From contig JAISCA010000011.1 of assembly GCA_031265875.1 (NCBI GenBank), positions 1 to 44,290 on the forward strand: a DNA stretch of 44,290 nt, given 5' to 3'. Position 1 is the first letter of the stretch. Every line of letters begins with the position of its first letter. The translations under genes and the position numbers were made by a program. This DNA comes from Propionibacteriaceae bacterium (GTDB lineage Bacteria; Actinomycetota; Actinomycetes; Propionibacteriales; Propionibacteriaceae). Below, in pieces: positions 1-6,520 of this stretch. A model generated the notes under the pieces. That model was given only the letters and a program-made list of their open reading frames with translations. It did no database searches and had not been told where the DNA came from.

Positions 1-339
1 TCCGCAGCAGTCCCTCGCCGTCGTGTTCCATGCCTTCATCCCACATGCTCACATGGTGTCAGGTGCAAGCGTCGGCCGCCGGCGCCTCCCCGGCGGTCCG
101 CGACATGAAGAGCCGACGTAGCCCAGCGTTCCCCTCCCCCCAGGACCGACGCGACAGGTGTCTACGTCGGCATGACTCGTGGCCGTGAGACGAACCGGCT
201 GCACGTCGTCGCCGCGGACATGGCATGGGCCATGACTTGACGTTCAGCAGCCCGCAGAGCGAGAGAAGATGCTCCGGGCGATTGTCGGCCGCTCGACGTA
301 CACTTGGAGACATGACGCTCGGCCCCCAACCAGGCTGTC
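1..339. other. Left-edge segment without a supported gene
   Basis: No convincing complete gene is visible here. On the minus strand an ATG at position 46 opens a frame running off the left edge (it begins MWDEGMEHDG). It could be the start of a truncated gene, but there is no clear ribosome binding site and only 15 codons can be read. The rest shows no recognisable protein, RNA or repeat. It lies downstream of the PIN toxin gene, so it may hold that operon's transcript end. Confidence 0.3.
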
Positions 340-774
340 TCAAGGCATCGTCGCAGACCATGGATCGAAGATCTTCAGGCCTGCGAACCTGTCGAAATGC
401 GCGGTGTTTCGCGTCGCCACAGTCAGACCGGCCCTGGCAGCGGTCGCGCCTATGAGTGAATCGGCGAGTGGCGCGGGATCGGGGACGGACCAAGCGGCAG
501 CTGTGCGCGCCACGTCTGCGTCCACCGGCAGCGTCCGGCCGTCGAACCCGGGTATGACCGTGTCCTCCAGCCATTCACGCAGCATGCGCCCTTGGACGAC
601 GTCCCGCCGTTCCATGCGCCGGACGCCCAGTTCCAGCTCTCCAAGCGAGATCACCGAGATCCACAACTCGTCGGCGGGCGTGGCTCGAGCCCATTGGGAG
701 ACAGCCGGGTCGGCCTGGCCCGATTCGATCTTGCGGAGTTCCGAGACGACGTTGGTGTCAACCAGGAAACTCAT
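340..774 (-). CDS. PIN-domain ribonuclease toxin (VapC/FitB-like)
   Basis: This 144-residue protein is a PIN-domain nuclease, the toxin half of a type II toxin-antitoxin pair that typically cleaves tRNA or other RNA. The four acidic residues expected for the Mg2+ site are visible: D6 (FLVDTNVVSE), E46 (ISLGELELG), D105 (ADSLIGATA) and D128 (after TRNTAHF). The length is normal for the family. Its start overlaps the end of the upstream Phd/YefM-like antitoxin gene by 4 bp, the usual antitoxin-toxin coupling. The active site looks intact, so it is probably functional. The RNA target cannot be told from sequence. Confidence 0.9.
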   Translation of the reverse strand: MSFLVDTNVVSELRKIESGQADPAVSQWARATPADELWISVISLGELELGVRRMERRDVVQGRMLREWLEDTVIPGFDGRTLPVDADVARTAAAWSVPDPAPLADSLIGATAARAGLTVATRNTAHFDRFAGLKIFDPWSATMP

Positions 775-1025
775 GAGAAGTCTGCCGCCCGTGTGGGCTC
801 AGGCGAGCGCGTCAGCGGCAGATCGACGTCCGCTAGTTCGGCACGCCCGGAGAAGACTTGGGCCGCGGACAGACGCGGGGCGCGCAGGCGTTCGTATTCG
901 GCGAACGACAGCAAGACGTGGGCGGGTCGCCCCCGGTCAAGAACTATCACCGGACCAGCGGAGGCGGCCTGCTTAGCTCGGTGGGTGTGCTGGTTGAACT
1001 CGCGGCTGGACATGGTGATCGACAT
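771..1025 (-). CDS. Phd/YefM-family antitoxin
   Basis: This 84-residue protein begins MSITMSSREFNQHTHRAK, the N-terminal DNA-binding pattern of Phd/YefM antitoxins (a SxREFNQ motif then a basic stretch). It continues with VIVLDRGRPAHVLLSFAEYERL, a typical 'V.I..RG.P..VL.S..EYE.L' core. The C-terminal third, rich in Asp, Arg and Pro, would wrap around the PIN toxin encoded just downstream with a 4-bp overlap. Such antitoxins usually repress their own operon with the toxin as co-repressor. The AT-richer stretch just upstream (about 1045-1070) probably holds the promoter. The pair sits immediately beside a tRNA gene. Confidence 0.88.
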   Translation of the reverse strand: MSITMSSREFNQHTHRAKQAASAGPVIVLDRGRPAHVLLSFAEYERLRAPRLSAAQVFSGRAELADVDLPLTRSPEPTRAADFS

Positions 1026-1086
1026 CGGAGCGGCCTCCCGGAATGTAGCAACGTTGGAATAATACTACAACGAGGCCGACGGCGCT

Positions 1087-1161
1087 TGGTGGGCGATACT
1101 GGGTTCGAACCAGCGACCTCTTCGGTGTGAACGAAGCGCGCTACCACTGCGCCAATCGCCC
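1087..1161 (-). tRNA. tRNA-Val (anticodon CAC)
   Basis: Read on the minus strand, the sequence folds as a full cloverleaf. The acceptor stem is GGGCGAT pairing with ATCGCCC, the D arm contains GCAGTGGTAGCGC, and the anticodon stem CTTCG/CGAAG holds loop TTCACAC with anticodon CAC. The T arm contains GGTTCGAACCC, and discriminator A is followed by a genome-encoded CCA. The anticodon reads the valine codon GUG. Nothing in it looks degenerate. Confidence 0.95.
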
Positions 1162-1203
1162 GGGCGGGGTCTAACTCTAGCGGACGCTGCCAGGGGGCGC
1201 ACC

Positions 1204-1223
1204 TCGGCGGCCCGGGCCGCCGA
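1204..1223. terminator. GC-rich palindrome downstream of the lipoprotein gene
   Basis: TCGGCGGCCC is followed directly by its exact reverse complement, giving a 20-bp perfect palindrome able to form a very stable stem. It lies about 60 bp beyond the stop of the minus-strand lipoprotein gene and before the tRNA gene. No run of T follows, so it would be an actinobacterial hairpin-only terminator or a processing structure. Confidence 0.5.
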
Positions 1224-1281
1224 AGTCCTACGTCAACGCCGTCAGTGACCCTGTCTGAAGCCCAACTACGGTGCAGTCAGG

Positions 1282-2325
1282 TCAGGGGGCGGCGGCGATC
1301 TCGGCCGTGAAACTAGTCAGCAGGTCGGCGCGGGCGGCCTCGGCCGCGGTCGGGTCGGCTGGGACCAGTTTGAGCAGTCGGAGCGGGGGCAGGCTGGCCA
1401 CCAGTTCGGCTTGAGGGCAGGTGGGCAGGCGGAGATCGCCTTGGCCGAGGGCCAGGTTCTGGGCCTCGGCGGTCAGAGCCCAGTCGACGTAGGCTTGGGC
1501 CGCCTTGGGGTTGGCCGAACCGGCCAGGACGGCCACACCGGTCAACTCGACCGCGACACCGTCGCTGGGCGGGGTCCAAGTCAGATCGGGCCGGTCGACG
1601 GCCACCTGGGAGCAAGTCGAAGCCAGAGCCCAGGTGACGGCGGCTTGGCCGGATTGGACCGCTGTCAGAGCGGCTTGGTCGTCGCCGACGTACCGCAGCA
1701 CGGACGGGTCGAGGGAGCGCATGTAATCGAGGGCTCCCTGGGTCTGGCCGCGGAGCTGGCTCAGGCTCCAGAGGGCTTGATAAGCGGTGACGGATTGGGC
1801 CGGGTGAGCCAACACGATCTGGCCGGTCAACTGCGGCTGGAGCAGGTCGTCCCAGCTTTGGGGCAAGGCCAAGCCCAATTCGTCCAAGATCGTCCGGTTG
1901 GAGCAGAAGCCGATCGGGTCGGCGTTGACGCCGCTCCACCAGCCGTCGGCCGACTTGACCTCCGCCGGTAGGTCGTTGGCCTGGGGCGAGCGATAGGCCT
2001 CCAGCCGGCCAGCCGTCTGAGCTTGGGCCAGAGCCGAGCCGCTGGCGCCGTGCCAGACGTCGGCCTGACCAGCGGCGGGCCAAGCCGCGGGATCGTCCGA
2101 CGCCTGGACGAAGCTGGTCTCGACCCCAGTTTTAGTTTGAAAGGCGGTCACCAGTTCCTGGCACCAGCTCTGCGATCCGGCGCAGGCCACGGTCAAGGCT
2201 CCGGAGGGCCGGTCCGAGCCGGACTGCCCCGAGCAAGCTGACAAGCCGAGACCGACTAGGCCGATCAGGCTTCCCGCCAGTAAGGCGGTGACCGGGCGCA
2301 GGGCCCGGATTTGAGCACGGGGCAT
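1282..2325 (-). CDS. ABC transporter substrate-binding lipoprotein (Fe3+/thiamine/polyamine-type fold)
   Basis: This 347-residue protein is exported and lipid-anchored. The signal peptide has Arg residues (R3, R7, R10), a hydrophobic core (residues 13-28) and the lipobox LSAC with the anchored cysteine at C31. The mature part begins with LTVACAGSQSWCQELVTAF and contains ADVWHGASG and GFCSNRTILDELGLALPQSWDDLLQP. That arrangement is typical of periplasmic-binding-protein-like proteins of the AfuA/FbpA and PotD/ThiB type. Several cysteines in the mature domain could form disulfides. No permease or ATPase gene lies beside it, so its transporter partner and ligand are unknown. It is divergent from the CbiX-like gene across a shared 357-bp control region. 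Confidence 0.8.
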   Translation of the reverse strand: MPRAQIRALRPVTALLAGSLIGLVGLGLSACSGQSGSDRPSGALTVACAGSQSWCQELVTAFQTKTGVETSFVQASDDPAAWPAAGQADVWHGASGSALAQAQTAGRLEAYRSPQANDLPAEVKSADGWWSGVNADPIGFCSNRTILDELGLALPQSWDDLLQPQLTGQIVLAHPAQSVTAYQALWSLSQLRGQTQGALDYMRSLDPSVLRYVGDDQAALTAVQSGQAAVTWALASTCSQVAVDRPDLTWTPPSDGVAVELTGVAVLAGSANPKAAQAYVDWALTAEAQNLALGQGDLRLPTCPQAELVASLPPLRLLKLVPADPTAAEAARADLLTSFTAEIAAAP

Positions 2326-2682
2326 GATGATTCCTCTTCGCCGACTATCAGAGCTTCTTGAGAGCCTACCGACTGGCGGGTCTCAAACACTCGATCGGCT
2401 CACTCACAAGCGCCAGCGCTCGACGTTCGCCTCAATCGTGTCTGTCGGCTCTGACGGGTTCGGTCGGGTCGGCCGACTGCTCTGTCCGCGAAACTGTCTC
2501 AGTATGTGGATATGAGACTTGCGTCTCAAATGCTGGATGGACCAGAGTATTGCTTGGCTGCTCGTGGGAGCCTCCGCCACCGGCTCGGGGGTGATGCTCC
2601 AAGTCGTCTCATAGTCTCCCCGCAGGTGGCCACCGGCAATGGGGCCGTCTCACCGAATGACACTGCGGGAAAGGGGTCCCCG
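2326..2682. promoter_or_regulatory. Divergent control region with repeated GTCTCA half-sites
   Basis: This gap separates the divergent lipoprotein and CbiX-like genes. It has an unusual density of the hexamer GTCTCA: at 2380-2385, 2496-2501, 2523-2528, 2606-2611 and 2647-2652, plus the inverse TGAGAC at 2513-2518. Two of these form the inverted repeat TGAGAC-TTGC-GTCTCA (2513-2528). A purine-rich GGGAAAGGGG at about 2667-2676 serves as ribosome binding site for the ATG at 2683. The repeats suggest an operator array. I found no fit to the conserved boxes of a cobalamin or TPP riboswitch. Confidence 0.45.
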
Positions 2683-3513
2683 ATGACCGCGCCGGCGCTT
2701 GTGATGCTGTCCCACGGCAGTACGGAGCATCGCGTCACCGAGGTGACGCATCGACTCAGGGTTGGTTTGCAAAGCCTGAGGCCAGAACTGGAGGTCAACG
2801 CCGCCTTCATCGACCATTGCCCTCCGACCGGACCCCAGGTGGTCTCCCAGCTGGTCGCCCGGGGCGTCGAAGAGATCGTCTTCGTGCCTCTGCACATCAG
2901 TTCGGCCATCGCCCATCACCCGGCCATCGACGAGATCGTAGATCGGGTGCGGTCCAACTACCCTGCCACTCGCTTCGCCGTGTCCAAGCCGATCGGTCCC
3001 GAGCCCCGTCTGCTGTCGGTCCTCGACCTGCGTCTACGGGCCGCCCTAGCCAGCAGCCACGCCACTGAGTTGGACGCCTTGGTGCTGTCGGCCGAAGGGC
3101 CGGCCGACGTCCGCGGCGCCGCTCTCCTGGCCCGGCGGGCCCGGCAATGGGGCGCCCATCACCGCTTGGCTTGCGTCACCGCTTTGAGCGACGAGCCTGG
3201 AGCCGGCATCGGCCCCGCCATCGCCAGCTTGCGCGATCAAGGCCGCCGCCACATCGCGGTGGGCTCCTTCTACTTGACCGGCGACCAGTTCTTCGAGGCC
3301 CAGGCCCGTCAGGCCCTACGTCACAACGCCATCGCCGTGTCCGGTCCGATCGGAGCCGACGAGGCCGTGCTGGACGCCGTCTTGGCCCGCTATTCCTTCG
3401 CCGCCATGGACTTGCTCGACTTCGACTTGGCCTTGGCTATGGTCGATCCGCCCGCCAGCGACACCTTCAAGGCGTCCGACCAGATCGATCTGGCTTTCGC
3501 AGCCGCTTTCTGA
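2683..3513 (+). CDS. CbiX-like sirohydrochlorin chelatase family protein
   Basis: This protein of about 276 residues has two tandem CbiX-type halves, the fold of sirohydrochlorin cobalto- or ferrochelatases that insert metal into the tetrapyrrole for cobalamin or siroheme. The first half opens with LVMLSHGSTEHRV, where the SHG histidine (about residue 10) matches the metal-binding histidine of the family. It continues with VEEIVFVPLHISSAIAHHP. The second half contains RDQGRRHIAVGSFYLTGDQF. The ATG at 2683 was preferred over earlier in-frame starts because homology begins there and a GGGAAAGGGG lies just upstream. No other cobalamin or siroheme gene is present nearby, so the metal and tetrapyrrole are uncertain. 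Confidence 0.75.
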   Translation: MTAPALVMLSHGSTEHRVTEVTHRLRVGLQSLRPELEVNAAFIDHCPPTGPQVVSQLVARGVEEIVFVPLHISSAIAHHPAIDEIVDRVRSNYPATRFAVSKPIGPEPRLLSVLDLRLRAALASSHATELDALVLSAEGPADVRGAALLARRARQWGAHHRLACVTALSDEPGAGIGPAIASLRDQGRRHIAVGSFYLTGDQFFEAQARQALRHNAIAVSGPIGADEAVLDAVLARYSFAAMDLLDFDLALAMVDPPASDTFKASDQIDLAFAAAF

Positions 3514-3595
3514 GCCCACCGCCGCGGCCTGACCCGGTTTCGACTGGTCGACCGGCTCTAACGCAGTCAACCTGTCCTTGCCCAGTCGCGCCCGA

Positions 3596-4501
3596 TCAGG
3601 ACGACCGCACCCGGGCCAACTCGGCCGCCACATCGTAATCCGGCGCCGGCCAGGTCGGAGCCAGATCGTCCAGCTCCTCCAACAGCAGCATGGCGACGGC
3701 CCAGTTGCGGTACCACTTCCGATCGGACGGGATCACGTACCACGGCGCCGCCGCTGGGCCGCAGCGGTCCAAGGCCACCTGGTAGGCCTCCTGGTAGGCC
3801 GGCCACTTGGCGCGCACCTTGATGTCGTTGGTCGAGTATTTCCACCATTTGGCAGGGTCGGTCAGTCGCGCCAACAGTCGTTCCTTCTGCTCCTGCGGGC
3901 TGATGTTGAGGAAACACTTGACCAGCCGGACGCCACTGGCCTGGAGATCGGCCTCGAAACGGTTGATCTCCTCGTAACGACGGTCCACCTGCTCGGCTGG
4001 GATCAACTCGTCCACCCGCACCACCAAGACATCCTCATAGTGGGAACGGTCGAACACTCCGATCAAGCCTGGCCCCGGCAACTGGCGGCGGATCCGCCAG
4101 AGGAAGTGATGGCTCAGCTCCTCGGGCGTGGGCTGTTTGAAACTGGCCAGGTGCAAGCCCTGGGGATCGACCAGGCCGAAGACGTGACGCACGATGCCGC
4201 CCTTGCCAGCCGTGTCCAGGCCCTGCAACACGACCAGGACCGATCCGGCGGCCGGACCGCGCTCCTTGCCGTCGGCGAACAGCCGCTCCTGCCACTGATC
4301 CAAGGCGGGACGGATCAAGTCAGTCAGTTCGTCCGCGTCCGCCTTGCCCCGTCCGGGGTACCCCGGCGTGGCGGCCGGATCGAGGTCGGACAGAGATTGG
4401 CCCGGACGGAAACGCAAGGCCTGGCGCAGAGGGGTGTCGGGCAGGGCCCGCTCTGGCACGGTCAAGGCGTTGGGAGGGGTCTGGCGACGGGAATGAGACA
4501 T
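3596..4501 (-). CDS. ppk2: PPK2-family polyphosphate:nucleotide phosphotransferase
   Basis: This 301-residue enzyme uses inorganic polyphosphate to phosphorylate a nucleoside mono- or diphosphate in the cytoplasm, or runs in reverse. The Walker A region is VVLQGLDTAGKGGIVRHV (around residue 95) and the Walker B/lid region is FDRSHYEDVLVVRV (around residue 150). RRYEEINRFEADL and SPQEQKERLLARL are further standard PPK2 blocks. The single-domain length fits class I or III PPK2. I cannot tell AMP from ADP specificity from the motifs alone. The gene stands alone, convergent with the CbiX-like gene. Its predicted ATG sits exactly at the centre of a perfect 20-bp palindrome. Confidence 0.92.
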   Translation of the reverse strand: MSHSRRQTPPNALTVPERALPDTPLRQALRFRPGQSLSDLDPAATPGYPGRGKADADELTDLIRPALDQWQERLFADGKERGPAAGSVLVVLQGLDTAGKGGIVRHVFGLVDPQGLHLASFKQPTPEELSHHFLWRIRRQLPGPGLIGVFDRSHYEDVLVVRVDELIPAEQVDRRYEEINRFEADLQASGVRLVKCFLNISPQEQKERLLARLTDPAKWWKYSTNDIKVRAKWPAYQEAYQVALDRCGPAAAPWYVIPSDRKWYRNWAVAMLLLEELDDLAPTWPAPDYDVAAELARVRSS

Positions 4502-4510
4502 GTCTCATTC
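4491..4510. promoter_or_regulatory. Perfect 20-bp palindrome over the ppk2 start codon
   Basis: GAATGAGACATGTCTCATTC is perfectly self-complementary over all 20 bases, and its central ATG (minus strand, 4501-4499) is the predicted ppk2 start codon. It is probably an operator for a dimeric regulator, and no strong Shine-Dalgarno sequence precedes the ATG. The half TGAGAC recurs upstream of the CbiX-like gene. Confidence 0.6.
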
Positions 4511-4628
4511 TGACACGCGACCGGCCCGAGGCCACCGTGCGGTCCTGATTCGACCGACCCGGTCGGACCGAGGCCGACCAGCGGCGCGGCACCACCATCT
4601 CAGTCGTGCCGCCGCCTAGCCTGGCCGG

Positions 4629-5270
4629 GTGAGACTGCAGCGGGCGGAACCCGAGGTTCCGGAGTCATTCGCCGATCTGATCGACCAGCTCTGGGCCTTC
4701 GCTTGGTCGCCTCAAGTGACCCTGGAACCGATCAGTCCGCCCCGTTCCATCGCCCCTTTCGCCACCGCCGCCGCCGTCAGCGTCGAGACCTCTCTGGAAG
4801 AGCCCTGTAAAGGCAAGTTGATCTTGCTGCACGACCCTGACGGTCAGGCCGCCTGGGAGGGCGATTTACGCTGTGTCACCTTCGTCACGGCCGTGATCGA
4901 CTGGGAGACTCTGCACGAGCAGGACCGGGCGGACGAGATCTGGGCCTGGTTGGTGGGGGCGTTGGAACGCCAAGGGGCCAATTTCAACTGCCCTAGCGGC
5001 ACCGTCACCATCGTGGGCAGCACTCGCTACGACGGACTGGAGCCCCAGCTCTCGCAGGCTTCCATCGAGATCAGAGCTTCTTGGACCCCAGACCTCGATC
5101 GCCCCGAGGACCTGATCTGCCACCTGCGGGGTTGGCAGGAGTTCCTGCTCGACACCACGGGTCTGCTGCGGATGATCAGCGAATCGGACGGGCTGGCGCC
5201 ACTGCCAGCCGACTGGCCTCACGACGAGTTGACCATGGTCTCGTCTCAGTTCGGTCAGGTCCACCTGTGA
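4629..5270 (+). CDS. DUF3000-domain protein
   Basis: This 213-residue protein begins at GTG 4629 and matches the actinobacterial DUF3000 family in length and in opening (PESFADLIDQLWAFAWSPQVTLEPISPP). It also shares the family's usual position immediately upstream of an RNase D gene. It has no signal peptide or membrane segment and should be cytoplasmic. The mid region contains VTFVTAVIDWETLHEQDRADEIW and GTVTIVGSTRYDGLEPQ. No catalytic motif is evident and the function is not established. The stop codon overlaps the GTG start of rnd (GTGA), so the two are translationally coupled and a role linked to RNA metabolism is a reasonable inference. Confidence 0.82.
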   Translation: MRLQRAEPEVPESFADLIDQLWAFAWSPQVTLEPISPPRSIAPFATAAAVSVETSLEEPCKGKLILLHDPDGQAAWEGDLRCVTFVTAVIDWETLHEQDRADEIWAWLVGALERQGANFNCPSGTVTIVGSTRYDGLEPQLSQASIEIRASWTPDLDRPEDLICHLRGWQEFLLDTTGLLRMISESDGLAPLPADWPHDELTMVSSQFGQVHL

Positions 5271-6520
5271 CAGAGCTACCTCCGGAATTGCCTCTACTGA
5301 CCCGGCCAGCCGCGCCGGTGGCGGAGTTGGTGGACCGTCCCGACCGACTGGATGCGCTGGTCCAAGAGTTGGCCTGTTCGACCGGCCCGGTGGCGGTCGA
5401 CACCGAGCGAGCCTCCGGCTTCCGTTACCACAACTGGGCCTACCTGATTCAGCTCAAGACCTTCAGAGACGGCATCTATCTGATCGACCCGATGGCTTTG
5501 GCCCCACCCGACTCCTTGGCCGATCTCGGTCGCTTGAACCTGGCCTTGGCCGATCAGGAGTGGATCATTCACGCCGCCAGCCAAGACTTGCCCTGTTTGG
5601 TCGAGCTGGGGCTGAGACCAGGTCGGCTCTTCGACACCGAGTTGGCGGCCCGCCTGCTGGGCCGGTCGCGGGTCGGGCTGGGGCCACTGGTCGAGGATGT
5701 TCTGGGCGTCCGTCTGCTCAAGGCCCATAGCGCCGACGATTGGTCGACCCGTCCGCTGCCGTCGGATTGGCTGGTCTACGCCGCGCTCGACGTCGATCTC
5801 CTGATTGAATTACGCGATCGGCTGGCGGCTGAGTTGGCGGCGGCCGGCAAAACCGATTGGGCCGAGCAAGAGTTCGCCCACTGGTTGACTTGGGCCGAGC
5901 GCCCGGCTCCGGTCCGGCCCGACCCTTGGCGGCGCACCACTGGCATCCACCTGGTCCGGTCCTGTCGCGGTCTAGCCGTCGTCCGGGAATTGTGGCAGAC
6001 CCGTGACCGGTTGGCCCAGGCGGCCGATCTGGCCCCGGGCCGGGTGCTGAACGATCGCGGCATCAGTGATCTGGCCGCTCGGGTGACGGATCGTTCTTTC
6101 AAACTGGATCCCACCGCCGCCCTGGCCGACAGCCCCTGGTTCGCCCGTCGTCAAGCCCGGCGGCACTGGTCCGACTGGTCGGCCGCCCTCAAACGAGCCG
6201 AGGCTCTGTCCCAGAAGCAGTGGCCGCCTTTGCGTCTGGCCGGCGACGGTCCGCCCGCCCCTAGGACCTGGCACCACTCCAATCCCGCCGCCGCCCAGCG
6301 CTGGGACAAGGTCCGCCCGGCGGTCAACCATTTGGCCGAGGAGTGCAAGCTGCCGCCGGAGAACCTAATCTCGCCCGACTCGCTACGCCGATTGACCTGG
6401 CAGCCCGACGGTCACGACCGCACTGCCGTCTGGCGCCAATTCGAGCGTTTGGGGGCTCGCCGCTGGCAGTGCGATCTCTTGGCCCAACCGGTCAGCCAGG
6501 CCCTCGCGCGAGCGGTCTGA
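5267..6520 (+). CDS. rnd: Ribonuclease D (HRDC domain)
   Basis: This protein of about 417 residues is a 3'-5' exoribonuclease of the DEDDy family, acting in tRNA and stable-RNA 3' maturation. Exo motif I is VAVDTERASGFRY (around residue 43, D and E). Motif II is HAASQDLPCL (around 103-108) and motif III is WLVYAALDVDLL (around 167, Y and D). An HRDC domain follows at about 215-300 (VRELWQTRDRLAQ...). The GTG at 5267 was chosen because it overlaps the DUF3000 stop as GTGA and removes an unlikely N-terminal extension. The last 138 bp overlap the 3' end of dxs on the other strand, an unusually long convergent overlap. Confidence 0.9.
   Translation: MTELPPELPLLTRPAAPVAELVDRPDRLDALVQELACSTGPVAVDTERASGFRYHNWAYLIQLKTFRDGIYLIDPMALAPPDSLADLGRLNLALADQEWIIHAASQDLPCLVELGLRPGRLFDTELAARLLGRSRVGLGPLVEDVLGVRLLKAHSADDWSTRPLPSDWLVYAALDVDLLIELRDRLAAELAAAGKTDWAEQEFAHWLTWAERPAPVRPDPWRRTTGIHLVRSCRGLAVVRELWQTRDRLAQAADLAPGRVLNDRGISDLAARVTDRSFKLDPTAALADSPWFARRQARRHWSDWSAALKRAEALSQKQWPPLRLAGDGPPAPRTWHHSNPAAAQRWDKVRPAVNHLAEECKLPPENLISPDSLRRLTWQPDGHDRTAVWRQFERLGARRWQCDLLAQPVSQALARAV

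Noticed and set aside
2500-2682. Possible cobalamin riboswitch upstream of the CbiX-like gene
   Set aside because: CCGCCACCGG and GGGAA-like bits occur, but not in the conserved order or spacing of the B12 element. The hexamer repeats fit an operator better.
5081-5266. Longer N-terminus for RNase D
   Set aside because: It would overlap most of the DUF3000 C-terminus in another frame. The exonuclease homology begins after the GTG at 5267, which is coupled to the upstream stop.
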